The notes: a model not told the origin generated them from the letters alone. A stretch of DNA of 64,000 bases from Thiocystis violacea (GCF_016583575.1 NZ_NRRG01000008.1:1-64000), one strand, 5' to 3'. Shown: positions 27,007-35,240, counted from the first letter of the stretch. Program-made: numbers and translations.

Positions 27007-27516
27007 ATGTCACGCGGTCTCAACAAAGCCATCCTCATCGGCCACCTGGGCGCGGACCCCGAGGTCCGAACGCTCCCGAGCGGCGACACCGTCGCCAACC
27101 TCTCACTGGCCACCAGCGACACCTGGACCGACAAGACCAGCGGCGAGAGCCGCGAGCGCACCGAGTGGCACCGCGCGGTGCTCTTCGGGCGTCTCGCCGA
27201 CGTCGCCGCTCAGTACCTGCACTCGGGCTCCAGGGTCTACCTCGAAGGCCAGCTGCGCACGCGCCCATACCAGGCGCCGGACGGCGCCGAGCGGACCGTG
27301 ACCGAAATCGTGGTCGACGTCGGCGGCCGCCTTCTGATGCTCGACAGTCGAGCGTCTGGCGCGACCGAGCCCTCGAGCGCGCACCAACGTCCGTCCCGAT
27401 CCGCGCCGACACCCGCGCGACCCGCGCTGCGGGCGCCGACCCCGGCACGCGCACGCCCGAGCGCCCGCGCGCCACGGACATCCGCAGCCCCCGTCGACGC
27501 GGCCGTCCCCTTCTAA
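27007..27516 (+). CDS. ssb: Single-stranded DNA-binding protein
   Basis: SSB coats single-stranded DNA, including the strand that enters during conjugation. The 169-residue product starts at ATG 27007, after CAGGAGACGACACC. The OB fold occupies residues 1-115 with NKAILIGHLGADPEVR, TEWHRAVLFGRLADVA and GSRVYLEGQLRTRPY. The tail is Pro/Ala/Arg-rich and ends DAAVPF, a weakened form of the acidic DDDIPF tip that binds partner proteins. It begins the SSB-RecT-exonuclease set found in SXT-like elements. Confidence 0.93.
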   Translation: MSRGLNKAILIGHLGADPEVRTLPSGDTVANLSLATSDTWTDKTSGESRERTEWHRAVLFGRLADVAAQYLHSGSRVYLEGQLRTRPYQAPDGAERTVTEIVVDVGGRLLMLDSRASGATEPSSAHQRPSRSAPTPARPALRAPTPARARPSARAPRTSAAPVDAAVPF

Positions 27517-27530
27517 CGCCTGACCCATCC

Positions 27531-27594
27531 GGCCACGCCTCGGCGTCGGCCTTCACCCCACCGGGGCATGTCGCCCCTTGGGGGCGGTGTCCCC
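27531..27594 (+). promoter_or_regulatory. Two-hairpin leader motif, copy B
   Basis: Hairpin I is GGCC-ACGCC-TC-GGCGT-C-GGCC (27531-27552). Linker TTCACCCCACC follows. Hairpin II has outer arms GGGGCA (27563-27568) and TGTCCCC (27588-27594) with inner GCCCC/GGGGC. It ends 17 bases before the recT ATG and just before the ribosome site. Confidence 0.65.
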
Positions 27595-27611
27595 TTTGAT
27601 CCGGAGGCCCC

Positions 27612-28535
27612 ATGAGCAAGTCCACTCAATCCCTGACCGCCGTGCCCGCCTGCCGGCTGGCCATCGGCCAACAGGCGCTCGCCGAACTCGGCCTCGACCC
27701 CGCCACCTGGCAGGTGCTGGTCGAGTCCATCTTTCCCGCCGCCAAGACCGTCGAAGGCGTGCAGTTGGCCGTGCGCTACTGCCAGGCGCGCGGACTGGAC
27801 GTGATGAAACGCCCGATTCATATCGTCCCCATGTGGAATCGCACCTTGGGGCGCGAGGTCGAAACCGTCTGGCCCGGCATTGCCGAGGTGCAGACGACGG
27901 CCGCGCGCACCGGACAGTGGGCCGGGATGGATCCCGCGCGCTTCGGACCCGAGGGCGAGCGGACCTTTGCCGGTCGTGCCAAAACCGACGACGGCTGGCA
28001 GGAGCTGCAGATCACCGTCACCTTTCCCGCCTGGTGCGAGGTCACCGTCTACCGCCTGGTCGGCGGGGTGCGCTGTCCCTTCACCGAGACGGTGTTCTGG
28101 GAGGAGAGCTATTCGCGGATGGGCGGCGGCGAGGTGCCGACCGCTATGTGGGTCAAGCGCCCGCGTGGTCAGCTCCTCAAATGCGCCAAGGCGGCGAGCC
28201 TGCGCGCGGCCTTTCCGGAAGAGACCGGTTATACCGCCGAGGAGATGGCGGGCAAGCCGATCGACGGGGAACTGGTCGCCCTGACGGCGGCCGTGCCCGC
28301 GCCGGGCGCGCCGCCACGCCTCACGCCCGCGCCGGACATCCCGGTCGTGGCGCAGATCGACGAGGCCACCCTCAGCCAGATCGAGGGTCTGATCGTTCGT
28401 GCGACCAAGAGCCGCGCCTGGGCCTCGGCCCAGGACTACTTCAAGGGTCGCTACCAGGGCGAGGTGCTCGCCTATGCGCTCGCCGAACTCGACCGTGCCC
28501 AGCAGGAGACCCAAGCCTCCGCCCAGGCCGCCTGA
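27612..28535 (+). CDS. bet: RecT/Bet-family recombinase
   Basis: This 307-residue protein anneals complementary single strands, working with the exonuclease downstream in a lambda Red-like system. The family core is seen in WQVLVESIFPAAKTVEGVQLAVRYCQARGLDVMKRPIHI (read in pieces), VETVWPGIAEVQTTAARTG, and WKRPRGQLLKCAKAASLRAAFPEE-type text near residue 190, matching lambda Bet and the SXT homologue. The C-terminal third (from about residue 225) is variable. It has its own leader motif. Together with ssb and the YqaJ nuclease it promotes recombination between elements, which is known to build hybrid ICEs. Confidence 0.9.
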   Translation: MSKSTQSLTAVPACRLAIGQQALAELGLDPATWQVLVESIFPAAKTVEGVQLAVRYCQARGLDVMKRPIHIVPMWNRTLGREVETVWPGIAEVQTTAARTGQWAGMDPARFGPEGERTFAGRAKTDDGWQELQITVTFPAWCEVTVYRLVGGVRCPFTETVFWEESYSRMGGGEVPTAMWVKRPRGQLLKCAKAASLRAAFPEETGYTAEEMAGKPIDGELVALTAAVPAPGAPPRLTPAPDIPVVAQIDEATLSQIEGLIVRATKSRAWASAQDYFKGRYQGEVLAYALAELDRAQQETQASAQAA

Positions 28536-28548
28536 GCGGCGAACACCC

Positions 28549-28610
28549 GACCGGCCGCGCCGGTCATCTTCCCCCCCACGGGACACCGCTCCCGTGGGGA
28601 GGGGTGTCCC
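28549..28610 (+). promoter_or_regulatory. Two-hairpin leader motif, copy C
   Basis: Hairpin I is GACCGGC-CGC-GCCGGTC (28549-28565). After ATCTTCCCCCCCA, hairpin II has a perfect 8-bp outer stem GGGACACC (28580-28587) / GGTGTCCC (28603-28610) and an inner CTCCC-GTG-GGGAG stem. It ends 16 bases before the exonuclease ATG. Confidence 0.65.
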
Positions 28611-28626
28611 TGTCACAGGAGCCCCC

Positions 28627-29718
28627 ATGAAGATCGTCAATCTCTCGCAACGCACCCCCGCATGGCTCGCCTGGCGTGCCCAGGGCATCACCGCTTCCGA
28701 GGCGGCCGTGATCCTCGGTCGCTCGCCCTACCAGACGCCTTGGCGTCTGTGGGCCGAGAAGACCGGGCTCTGTCTCCCGGACGACCTGTCCAACAACCCC
28801 TTCGTCCAACGCGGCATCGCCCTGGAGGACACCGCCCGTCAGGGCTTTGAGGCGCGCCACGACACGCTCTTGCTGCCCGTGTGCGCCGAGCACCGGGAGC
28901 ATCCGGAGCTGCGCTGTTCCTTCGACGGACTCACCGAGAGCGGCGAGCCGGTCGAACTCAAGGTGCCGGGCCAGAAGACCTGGGACGCCGTCGCCCGCGA
29001 GGGCGAGGCGAGCCTGGCCTTTGGACTCTACTGGGTCCAGCTTCAGTTCCAGCTCGCGGTGGCGGAGGCCGCGCGCGGCTGGCTGGTGTTCGATCCGGTC
29101 CAGATGAACGTCCGGGTGCTGGAATTCGTCATCGAGCGCGACGCGGCGTTTATCGAGCAGGAGCTGATCCCGGCCTGCCTCCAGTTCCACGAGGCGGTGC
29201 GGAAGAAGCAGGAGCCGAGCCCGGACCCGCAGCGGGATTGCTTCGTCCCGACCGGGGAGGAGCCGCTCCAGTGGCAGCGCTTCGCGGCCCAGTACCGTAC
29301 GGCCGAGCGCCGCGCCAAGGTTCTCGACGCCGAGATCAAAGGGCTCAAGGCCCGGATGACCGAGGCCCAGAACGGACTGGTCGGGCTCATGGGCGACTTC
29401 CTGCTCGCCGACCAGGGCGACCTGCGCGTGCGGCGCTATCGCCAACAGGGATCGGTGGACTATGCCGCCGCCCTCGAAGCGCTGGTGCCGGATCTGGACG
29501 CGAGCCTCCTGGACGCGCACCGCCGACCCGCCAGCGAGCGGGTGCGGGTCACGCTGAAGCACGAGGATGAAGCGGCGGAGCCGGCGCTTGCGCCGTCGGA
29601 GAAGCCGCGACGCCGTCGGCGCGGATCCTCATCCCAAGCGCCCGAGTCGGAGGCGGACGCGGTCGCGGGAGTGATCCCCGAGACCCACCCCGAGCACGAG
29701 CCCATCGGCTACTTCTGA
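28627..29718 (+). CDS. exo: YqaJ-type recombination exonuclease
   Basis: This 363-residue protein resembles lambda exonuclease/YqaJ nucleases, which chew 5' ends to give the substrate for RecT. The start at 28627 sits behind CAGGAGCCCCC and the leader motif. The N-terminal part has QRTPAWLAWRAQGITASEAAVILG and NPFVQRGIALEDTARQGF; the catalytic core shows CSFDGLTESGEPVELKVPG, where Asp and the E-x-K pair match the PD-(D/E)xK signature, and YWVQLQFQLAV. A coiled-coil part follows (residues about 210-260), and a basic RRRRRGSS tail near the end. Active site residues look intact. Confidence 0.88.
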   Translation: MKIVNLSQRTPAWLAWRAQGITASEAAVILGRSPYQTPWRLWAEKTGLCLPDDLSNNPFVQRGIALEDTARQGFEARHDTLLLPVCAEHREHPELRCSFDGLTESGEPVELKVPGQKTWDAVAREGEASLAFGLYWVQLQFQLAVAEAARGWLVFDPVQMNVRVLEFVIERDAAFIEQELIPACLQFHEAVRKKQEPSPDPQRDCFVPTGEEPLQWQRFAAQYRTAERRAKVLDAEIKGLKARMTEAQNGLVGLMGDFLLADQGDLRVRRYRQQGSVDYAAALEALVPDLDASLLDAHRRPASERVRVTLKHEDEAAEPALAPSEKPRRRRRGSSSQAPESEADAVAGVIPETHPEHEPIGYF

Positions 29719-29727
29719 GTCCCAGCC

Positions 29728-29752
29728 ACCCTGTCCCCCTTGGGGGCAGGGT
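29728..29752. terminator. Strong GC hairpin after exo
   Basis: ACCCTG-T-CCCCC-TT-GGGGG-CAGGGT forms an almost perfect 11-bp stem starting ten bases after the exonuclease stop. There is no long T-run, so it may be a terminator, an RNA-stabilising element, or the shortened hairpin of another leader copy. Confidence 0.5.
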
Positions 29753-29967
29753 CCATTCAAGCGCCACGAGGCTCCGGTGACGAACCAAGCGGGGCCAGCT
29801 CGCATCCATACTGACCACCGCCCGAAAGGTCTCGCCCGTCCGCCTCCCTCCAGTCCGAGGGGCCAGCCCTTTCCGACGCGCTCACACCCTGAGCCCGTCC
29901 ATCGCCCACGGGAGCGATCCACCAAGACCCCGCGCACCACCACCCGGCCTCGCGCCGACCACCCTCC

Positions 29968-30030
29968 GCCAGCCTCGGCTGGCTCCACCCCACGGGGAGA
30001 TTCGTCTCCCCCAGGGGGCGGCGTCTCCCC
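29968..30030 (+). promoter_or_regulatory. Two-hairpin leader motif, copy D
   Basis: Hairpin I is GCCAGCC-TC-GGCTGGC (29968-29983). Linker TCCACCCCAC follows. Hairpin II has outer arms GGGGAGA (29994-30000) and TCTCCCC (30024-30030) with inner CCCCC-A-GGGGG. It ends 17 bases before the MoxR gene. Confidence 0.65.
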
Positions 30031-30047
30031 CTTCGCCGGAGAGACGC

Positions 30048-31004
30048 ATGCGCCCCACCCACACCTACAACGTGACCCAGACCTTCCAGGTCGGCGCCCC
30101 CGCGGGCCTGACCATCGAAGGTTTCGCCGCCGACGGGCATCCCCGGATCCCCGTCCTCACCCCCTATGTCTTCCGCCAGGGGCTCTCCTCGGTGCTGGCC
30201 TTCCTGCGCCACGCCGGGGGCGATGCCTTCCTGCTCACCGGTCCGACCGGCAGCGGCAAGACCTCGCTGATCGCCCAGGTGGCCGCCCGGCTGCACTGGC
30301 CGGTCCAATCCGTCGCCTGTCACGGGCGCCTGGAGCTGTCCGACCTGGTCGGGCAGTTCGTGCTCTGCGAGGGCTCCACGCGCTTCGTCCATGGCCCGCT
30401 GGCCATCGCCCTGCGCGAGGGGCATCTGCTGATCTTGAACGAGATCGACCTCGTGGACCCGGCGGAGCTGGCCGGACTCAACGACGTGATCGAGGGCCAA
30501 CCGCTGGTGATCGCCCAGAACGGCGGAGAGGTCATCCGACCGCACCCGAAGTTCCGCGTCTTCGCCACCGGCAACTCGGCCGGGGCCGGCGATCCCACCG
30601 GGCTCTACCAAGGTGTGCTGCGCCAGAACCTGGCCCTGCTGGACCGTTTCCGGGTGTTGTCGATCGGCTATCCGCCGCCGGACGTCGAGCTGGGGGTCTT
30701 GGAGGCCAGTGCCCCGAGCCTCCCGCGCGAGGTGGCGACCCTGATGATCACGGTCGCCAACGAGATCCGACGCCTGTTCCTCGGCGAAGGCGAGCAGGGG
30801 GCCGAGCTGACCGTGACGCTCTCCACCCGCACCCTGGTGCGCTGGGCACGCCTGGCGCTGACCTTTCGCGGGGCGCCGCAGCCGATCGCCTATGCCCTGG
30901 AGCAAGCCTTGACCGCACGGGCCGAGCCCGAGCAGCGCGAGGCCATCCACCGGCTCGCCGCCGATGTGATGGGCGACCTCTGGAGCGGCGGAACCACGCC
31001 ATGA
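30048..31004 (+). CDS. MoxR/CobS-like AAA+ ATPase
   Basis: A 318-residue AAA+ ATPase of the MoxR/CobS group. Walker A is LLTGPTGSGKTSLI near residue 63, Walker B is HLLILNEIDLVDP near 126, and the GNSAGAGDPTGLYQG stretch near 182 is typical of CobS-like proteins. Members of this group act with VWA-domain partners as chaperone-like machines; the partner here is surely the CobT-like protein at 32566. SXT-type elements carry the same pair (often annotated cobS) although no cobalamin pathway is involved. The stop overlaps the next start (ATGA). The biological job in conjugative elements is not established. Confidence 0.88.
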   Translation: MRPTHTYNVTQTFQVGAPAGLTIEGFAADGHPRIPVLTPYVFRQGLSSVLAFLRHAGGDAFLLTGPTGSGKTSLIAQVAARLHWPVQSVACHGRLELSDLVGQFVLCEGSTRFVHGPLAIALREGHLLILNEIDLVDPAELAGLNDVIEGQPLVIAQNGGEVIRPHPKFRVFATGNSAGAGDPTGLYQGVLRQNLALLDRFRVLSIGYPPPDVELGVLEASAPSLPREVATLMITVANEIRRLFLGEGEQGAELTVTLSTRTLVRWARLALTFRGAPQPIAYALEQALTARAEPEQREAIHRLAADVMGDLWSGGTTP

Positions 31005-31345
31005 GCGAACCCTTCCAGCTCTATCGCTACACCCATGCCGATGGCTCGGCCAAGGACTGGGCCTGGCGACGCCGGCAGGACGGCTCCAGTGAAGTGCGCT
31101 GGGGTCGCGCCGGGCACTTGGCGCAGAGCCGGATCTATCCCCCCAGCCGCTATGAGCGGCTGTTGCGGACGGTCCAGGCCAAGCTCGCCAAGGGCTATGT
31201 CGAGCTGGGCATCCGCGAGCTGGATGCGCAAGGATGCCTGATCGAGCCAGCCGAGCCACCACCCGCCCCCAGCGTCCCGACGCCGCCGACACCGGACATC
31301 GATCTGTCCGCGCTCGACAGCGACATCGACGACGACTGGTTCTAA
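31001..31345 (+). CDS. WGR-domain protein
   Basis: This 114-residue protein starts inside the MoxR gene end. Residues about 5-70 form a WGR domain: LYRYTHADGSAKDWAWRR, then SSEVRWGRAGHLAQSRIYP containing the WGR triplet, then KLAKGYVELG. WGR domains are found in PARP-like and MolR proteins and contact nucleic acids or proteins. The C-terminal 40 residues are Pro-rich and end in an acidic DSDIDDDWF tip. It is part of the conserved but unexplained MoxR-WGR-DUF3150-VWA set. Confidence 0.8.
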   Translation: MSEPFQLYRYTHADGSAKDWAWRRRQDGSSEVRWGRAGHLAQSRIYPPSRYERLLRTVQAKLAKGYVELGIRELDAQGCLIEPAEPPPAPSVPTPPTPDIDLSALDSDIDDDWF

Positions 31346-31364
31346 CCACCCCCAACCACACGCC

Positions 31365-31422
31365 GATGGGCCACCACTGACCCATCGGGGCCGGTGGTGC
31401 GCCCGCTCGGCGGGAGAGCCCC
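31365..31422 (+). promoter_or_regulatory. Two-hairpin leader motif, divergent copy E
   Basis: A GATGGG (31365-31370) / CCCATC (31381-31386) hairpin is followed by outer arms GGGGC (31387-31391) and GCCCC (31418-31422) that end directly at the DUF3150 start codon, so the ribosome site GGGAGA lies in the stem. An alternative pairing of CACCAC with GTGGTG is also possible. It is less regular than the other copies. Confidence 0.45.
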
Positions 31423-32448
31423 ATGACGACCACCCTGGATGACACCCTCATCACCCTGACCGAGCGCCTGTCGCTCATCGTCCTGACCGCGAGCATCTGG
31501 TCCGGACGCAAGAAGCTGCGCGCCGACGACCTGGGCCTCGGAGCGGGCGAGATCCCCTCCGAGGAGTTGGTCTCGCTCGGCAGCAAGCGCCTCTGTAACC
31601 CGGACGCCCTGCGCGTCTTTCACACCCTCAAGGGCCAGGCCGAGCGCGCCTGCCTGCGAGTCGGCACCCGCTTTCTCGGCGGCACTCTGGTCCCCAACGA
31701 TCAGGTGGACGCCCTGAGCGGGATCCTGGAGGGACTCAAGCGCGACTTCGAGCGCGAGGTCGCGTCCTTCCTCGCCGAGTACGACCGGGAGATCGCCGAC
31801 TGGATCAGCCGCCATCCCGACTGGGAGCGGCAACTGCGCGCGGCGGTGGACCCGGCCGAGGCGATCGGGACGCGGTTTTCCTTCCGCTACCGTCCGCTGG
31901 TCATTCAGCCCGCCGAAGGGCATCGCGAGACCCTCGCCGAGGATGTCGCCGAGATCGCTCACAGCCTCTTCCACGAGGTCGCCCAGATCGCTGTGTCACT
32001 CGAAAAGAGCTTGGTCGGCAAGGACGCCATGACCCAGCGTGCGCTCGGCACCTTCCGACGCATCCAGGAAAAGCTCGGCGTGCTGGCGTTCGTCGACCCA
32101 CGGATCGCGCCGATCCTGGCGCTGGTCGAGGGGTTTCTGAGCCGGGTGCCGCGACGCGGTCCCATCAGCGGAGCGTTGTTCCAGGAGGGCTTCGGCCTCT
32201 GGCTGCTGCTCGGCGACGAGGCCCGTCTGGCCCGACATGGCGCCGGGCGGCTGGCGGGCGATGTCGCGCCCGAGGACGAGACGGTCGAGCCTGATCCCGA
32301 CGAGGCGTGTCGCGTCGAGGAGATTGACCTGAGCCCGCTTGAGGCGACAGCCCATGATCCGGCCCCAGTGCTCCAGGAGGATCTCCTGGGGCCGTGGTCG
32401 GTCGACCGCCGCGCGCTCGAAGCCGAGCCGCTCGACAGCTTCTTCTAA
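31423..32448 (+). CDS. DUF3150 domain protein
   Basis: This 341-residue protein is mostly helical: TLTERLSLIVLTASIWSGRKKL at the start, LGSKRLCNPDALRVFHTLKGQAE, then WISRHPDWERQLRAAV. The pattern and its fixed place between the MoxR ATPase and the VWA protein identify the DUF3150 family of SXT-like elements. The C-terminal 60 residues are acidic (EDETVEPDPDEACRVEEID) and end AEPLDSFF, similar to the acidic tips of the WGR protein and the VWA partner, which may be a shared docking tail. Function unknown. Confidence 0.8.
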   Translation: MTTTLDDTLITLTERLSLIVLTASIWSGRKKLRADDLGLGAGEIPSEELVSLGSKRLCNPDALRVFHTLKGQAERACLRVGTRFLGGTLVPNDQVDALSGILEGLKRDFEREVASFLAEYDREIADWISRHPDWERQLRAAVDPAEAIGTRFSFRYRPLVIQPAEGHRETLAEDVAEIAHSLFHEVAQIAVSLEKSLVGKDAMTQRALGTFRRIQEKLGVLAFVDPRIAPILALVEGFLSRVPRRGPISGALFQEGFGLWLLLGDEARLARHGAGRLAGDVAPEDETVEPDPDEACRVEEIDLSPLEATAHDPAPVLQEDLLGPWSVDRRALEAEPLDSFF

Positions 32449-32478
32449 CCCCATCCGCCCCTGAGGGCGATCCAACCG

Positions 32479-32549
32479 CCGCCGGCCATCGCCGGCGGTC
32501 TTCAACCCACCGGGGTGCCGCGCGCCCCGAGGGGGGCGGCGGTATCCCC
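32479..32549 (+). promoter_or_regulatory. Two-hairpin leader motif, copy F
   Basis: Hairpin I is CCGCCGGC-CATC-GCCGGCGG (32479-32498). Linker TTCAACCCACC follows. Hairpin II has outer arms GGGGTGCCGC (32512-32521) and GCGGTATCCCC (32539-32549) with inner GCCCC/GGGGC. It ends 16 bases before the VWA gene. Confidence 0.65.
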
Positions 32550-32565
32550 GTATCGGAGACACCGC

Positions 32566-34371
32566 ATGTACACCCAGACCCTGCATCAAGCCATGCCCAT
32601 CGTCGCCACCGCGCTCGCACGCAAGTTCGGCGTCGCGGTGATCGTGGGCGGCCCCCGGGCCCAGACCGACGGGCGCACCATCTGGCTGCCGGACTTGCCG
32701 GCGGCTTCCCACCTGCGCCCGGTCGCCTGGGGCTTCCTGGCCCACGAGGCGAGCCATGTCCGCCATACTGACATGGGGGTGTTCCAGAGCGCGGGTGCGG
32801 CCTCGCCGCTGCGCCAACATCTGCTCAACATCCTGGAGGACATCCGCATCGAGCGGGCCATCCGGCATCAATACCCCGGCACCCGCGCGACGCTGGAGCG
32901 CGTCATCGACTGGATGCTGGCCGAGGGGCAGCTTAAGGTCCCACAGGCCGAGGCGCATTCGGCGCGGATCCTGACCGGCTTTCTGCTGCTGAGTCTGCGT
33001 GCCCGGGAGTTGGGGCAGACGGTGCTGATCCCGCCGGCGACTGAAGCCGAGCGGGTCTTGCGTCAGACCTTCCCGCCCTCGCTGGTCCATCGTCTGCTGG
33101 GCCTGATGAGTCGGGTCGGAGCGCTGACGAGCACCGCCGAGGCGGCGATGTTGGCCGCGCGGATCGAAGCCCTGCTCGACGAGGAAGCCGAGACGTCACC
33201 ACATCCAAACGAAGCCAGTGAGGGCGAGGCGCCGCCATCGGATGAGGCGGATGAGACGCCGGCCGGGCCGGGCGGTGCTGGAGCCGATCCAGAGACCGCC
33301 GAGCCGGACGCCGAGAACCAAGGCGAGGCCGGTCCCGCCGATGGGGCCGCGGACGATCCGACGGCCGAGGAAGACGGTGCGGCGTCAGGAAACGCCGAAT
33401 CCGGTCCGGATGGTGAGTCGGGGGATGACACCGCCAAGGGCGGTACCAACGGCGACGGTCCATCGGGTCGGTCCAACGACCAGGACGCCGTCGCTCCAAT
33501 CCTCCAGGCCCTCGCGGCGACGGCGGACGATCTGGACGGCGACCTGTTCGAGGCCGCCCGCGTCCTCTTGGGCGAGGCGGCCGCCGAGGGCTCCAGTCCT
33601 TTGCGGCTGCCAGCGGCCGAGGAGGCTCAACCCGATCCGGTGCATGGCCAGCGCCTCCTCGCGGAGGCTCGGGCGACCTCGCGCACGCTGATCGCCCGGC
33701 TCCAAGGGCTGGTCCAGGCGAGCCGTCTCGATCGGCCCTTGGCGGCTCATCAGGGACGCCGGCTCATCCCCAACCGGCTGCATCGCGCCGGGGCGGGGGA
33801 GGGACGGCTCTTCGCGCGCAAGACGGCGCGGAGCACGCCCAACACCGCCGTGCATCTGCTGGTCGACCTGTCCGGCTCCATGTCGCGCCCGGTGACACCC
33901 AGCCTGCGGGCCTATCGCGTGGCCCTGGAGGCGGCGCTCGCCTTGGCCTTGGCGCTCGATAGCCTTCCCGGCGTCTCGGTGGCGGTGACCGCCTTTCCGG
34001 GGGAATCCGAGGATGAGGCGACGGTGACCCGTCTGCTCCAGCACGGGCAGCGACCGGCCAGCCGGGCCGGGGCCTTCGCGCCATCGCCACGCGGCGGTAC
34101 GCCGCTGGCCCAGGCGCTGTGGTTCGCGGCGGCGGATCTGCTGCTGCGACCGGAGCCCCGGCGCCTCATCCTGACCCTGACCGACGGCGAGCCCGATGAC
34201 CGGGCGCTGGCCGGCTCGGTCATCGCGCAATGCGAGCAGGCGGGCTTGGAACTGCCCGCGCTCGGCATCCAGCACGACGTCTCGGCGCTGTTCCGGCACA
34301 GCCGGGTGATCGAGGCGGTCGATGACCTGAAACAGGCCCTGTTCGGTCTGGCCGAGCGCCTGCTGGTCTAG
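32566..34371 (+). CDS. CobT-like VWA-domain protein with HExxH motif
   Basis: The 601-residue product starts at 32566, after CGGAGACACCGC. The N-terminal 200 residues carry FLAHEASHVRHTDMGVF, an HExxH zinc-binding pattern as in metallopeptidases, then NILEDIRIERAI. A very acidic Glu/Asp/Gly-rich linker spans about residues 205-320. The C-terminal 230 residues are a von Willebrand A domain with the MIDAS motif LLVDLSGSMSRP and a conserved TDGEPDD. This layout is that of CobT-type partners of MoxR/CobS ATPases. It probably works with the ATPase at 30048 to remodel or cleave a protein target during transfer or establishment, but this is inference. Confidence 0.87.
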   Translation: MYTQTLHQAMPIVATALARKFGVAVIVGGPRAQTDGRTIWLPDLPAASHLRPVAWGFLAHEASHVRHTDMGVFQSAGAASPLRQHLLNILEDIRIERAIRHQYPGTRATLERVIDWMLAEGQLKVPQAEAHSARILTGFLLLSLRARELGQTVLIPPATEAERVLRQTFPPSLVHRLLGLMSRVGALTSTAEAAMLAARIEALLDEEAETSPHPNEASEGEAPPSDEADETPAGPGGAGADPETAEPDAENQGEAGPADGAADDPTAEEDGAASGNAESGPDGESGDDTAKGGTNGDGPSGRSNDQDAVAPILQALAATADDLDGDLFEAARVLLGEAAAEGSSPLRLPAAEEAQPDPVHGQRLLAEARATSRTLIARLQGLVQASRLDRPLAAHQGRRLIPNRLHRAGAGEGRLFARKTARSTPNTAVHLLVDLSGSMSRPVTPSLRAYRVALEAALALALALDSLPGVSVAVTAFPGESEDEATVTRLLQHGQRPASRAGAFAPSPRGGTPLAQALWFAAADLLLRPEPRRLILTLTDGEPDDRALAGSVIAQCEQAGLELPALGIQHDVSALFRHSRVIEAVDDLKQALFGLAERLLV

Positions 34372-34406
34372 GCGCCTCGGCGCGCGTCTCTCATCCAACC
34401 CACCAC

Positions 34407-34459
34407 CCCGGCCGCCGCCGGGTTCACCCCATGGGGACGCCTCCCCATGGGGGCGTCCC
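34407..34459 (+). promoter_or_regulatory. Two-hairpin leader motif, copy G
   Basis: Hairpin I is CCCGGC-CGCC-GCCGGG (34407-34422). Linker TTCACCCCAT follows. Hairpin II has a perfect 8-bp outer stem GGGACGCC (34434-34441) / GGCGTCCC (34452-34459) and an inner CCCC-AT-GGGG. The only in-frame ATG of the next gene (34431) lies at its foot. Confidence 0.65.
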
Positions 34460-34673
34460 TCTTTGCGACGAGGAACGCCTCAGGCTTCACGATCCGCCCG
34501 CTCGCGCCCTCGCGCGTGAGTTCGAAACCCTGGCCAATCGCGGGCGCCGCTACCGGCCCGATGAGTGGCTGAGTGTTCTCTGCCAGGACGTGCTCGCCGG
34601 CTTCGGCCGGCGGCTCGATCAACCCTGGGACGAAGAGCGCCGCGAGCGGCTCTTTCCGCTCGCCCGCACCTAG
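34431..34673 (+). CDS. Small protein, start uncertain
   Basis: The frame codes for a compact helical stretch, DPPARALAREFETLANRGRR onward, then YRPDEWLSVLCQDVLAGFG and DEERRERLFPLART, which looks like a genuine conserved protein of these elements. The problem is the start. The only ATG in frame (34431) lies inside the leader hairpin, before the GACGAGGAA ribosome-like site at 34468, and no ATG, GTG or TTG follows that site in frame before the conserved part. Translation may start at a rare codon or the start may have been lost. Between the VWA gene and the methylase-like gene. Function unknown. Confidence 0.5.
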   Translation: MGTPPHGGVPLCDEERLRLHDPPARALAREFETLANRGRRYRPDEWLSVLCQDVLAGFGRRLDQPWDEERRERLFPLART

Positions 34674-34682
34674 GCCGCCCTG

Positions 34683-35240
34683 GTGACCGAGCATCCCTGG
34701 ACGGACCGGCTCGGCGCCGTCTACATGGAGCTGAGCTCCCGGGGCCAGCAACGCTGGCTCGGGCAGTTCTTCACCCCGCCCACGGTGGCGGCCGGCATGG
34801 CTGAGAGGCAACTGGCGGATCTGGACGACCGGTTGGCGGCCGACGGCACCCTGATCCGGGTGCTAGAGCCGGCGGCCGGCTCCGGCGTGAGGCTACTGGC
34901 GCTCTGTCAGGTCGTGCTCAAGCGGCACGGACGCGCGGCACTCGGCCGTCTCTCGCTCACCGCGGTCGATCTGGATCCGCTCTGCGCGGCCATGACGGCG
35001 ACGCAACTCCTCTCCAACGCGGTCCTGCATGGGCCACTCGGCGAGCTGCGGGTCGACCATGGCAACTCCCTGAGCGGCGAGTGGTTCGAGACGCTGGTGG
35101 CCGTCCGTTTCGAGTCCGAAAGGGGCGATTCGGAGGCGTTACCCGCCGAATCGATCCGCCGGCCCGAGCCGACCACCGCATCCTCCAGCCCGGCCCCGGC
35201 CCCGGCCGCCGGCTGGGGTGAGCCACTGAGTTTGTTCTGA
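34683..35240 (+). CDS. N6-methylase-like protein lacking the catalytic motif
   Basis: The 185-residue product starts with GTG at 34683. It opens like the core of N6-adenine methyltransferases: RWLGQFFTPPTVAAGMAE, then the SAM-binding motif I as LIRVLEPAAGSGVRLLAL, then LTAVDLDPLCAAMTATQLL. After HGNSL the chain ends in a Pro/Ala linker instead of the NPPY catalytic loop. So it can probably bind the methyl donor or DNA but should not methylate. Short proteins of this form occur in SXT-like backbones, so it is likely a family trait, not damage. It may act as an anti-restriction or regulatory factor; this is inference. Confidence 0.7.
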   Translation: MTEHPWTDRLGAVYMELSSRGQQRWLGQFFTPPTVAAGMAERQLADLDDRLAADGTLIRVLEPAAGSGVRLLALCQVVLKRHGRAALGRLSLTAVDLDPLCAAMTATQLLSNAVLHGPLGELRVDHGNSLSGEWFETLVAVRFESERGDSEALPAESIRRPEPTTASSSPAPAPAAGWGEPLSLF

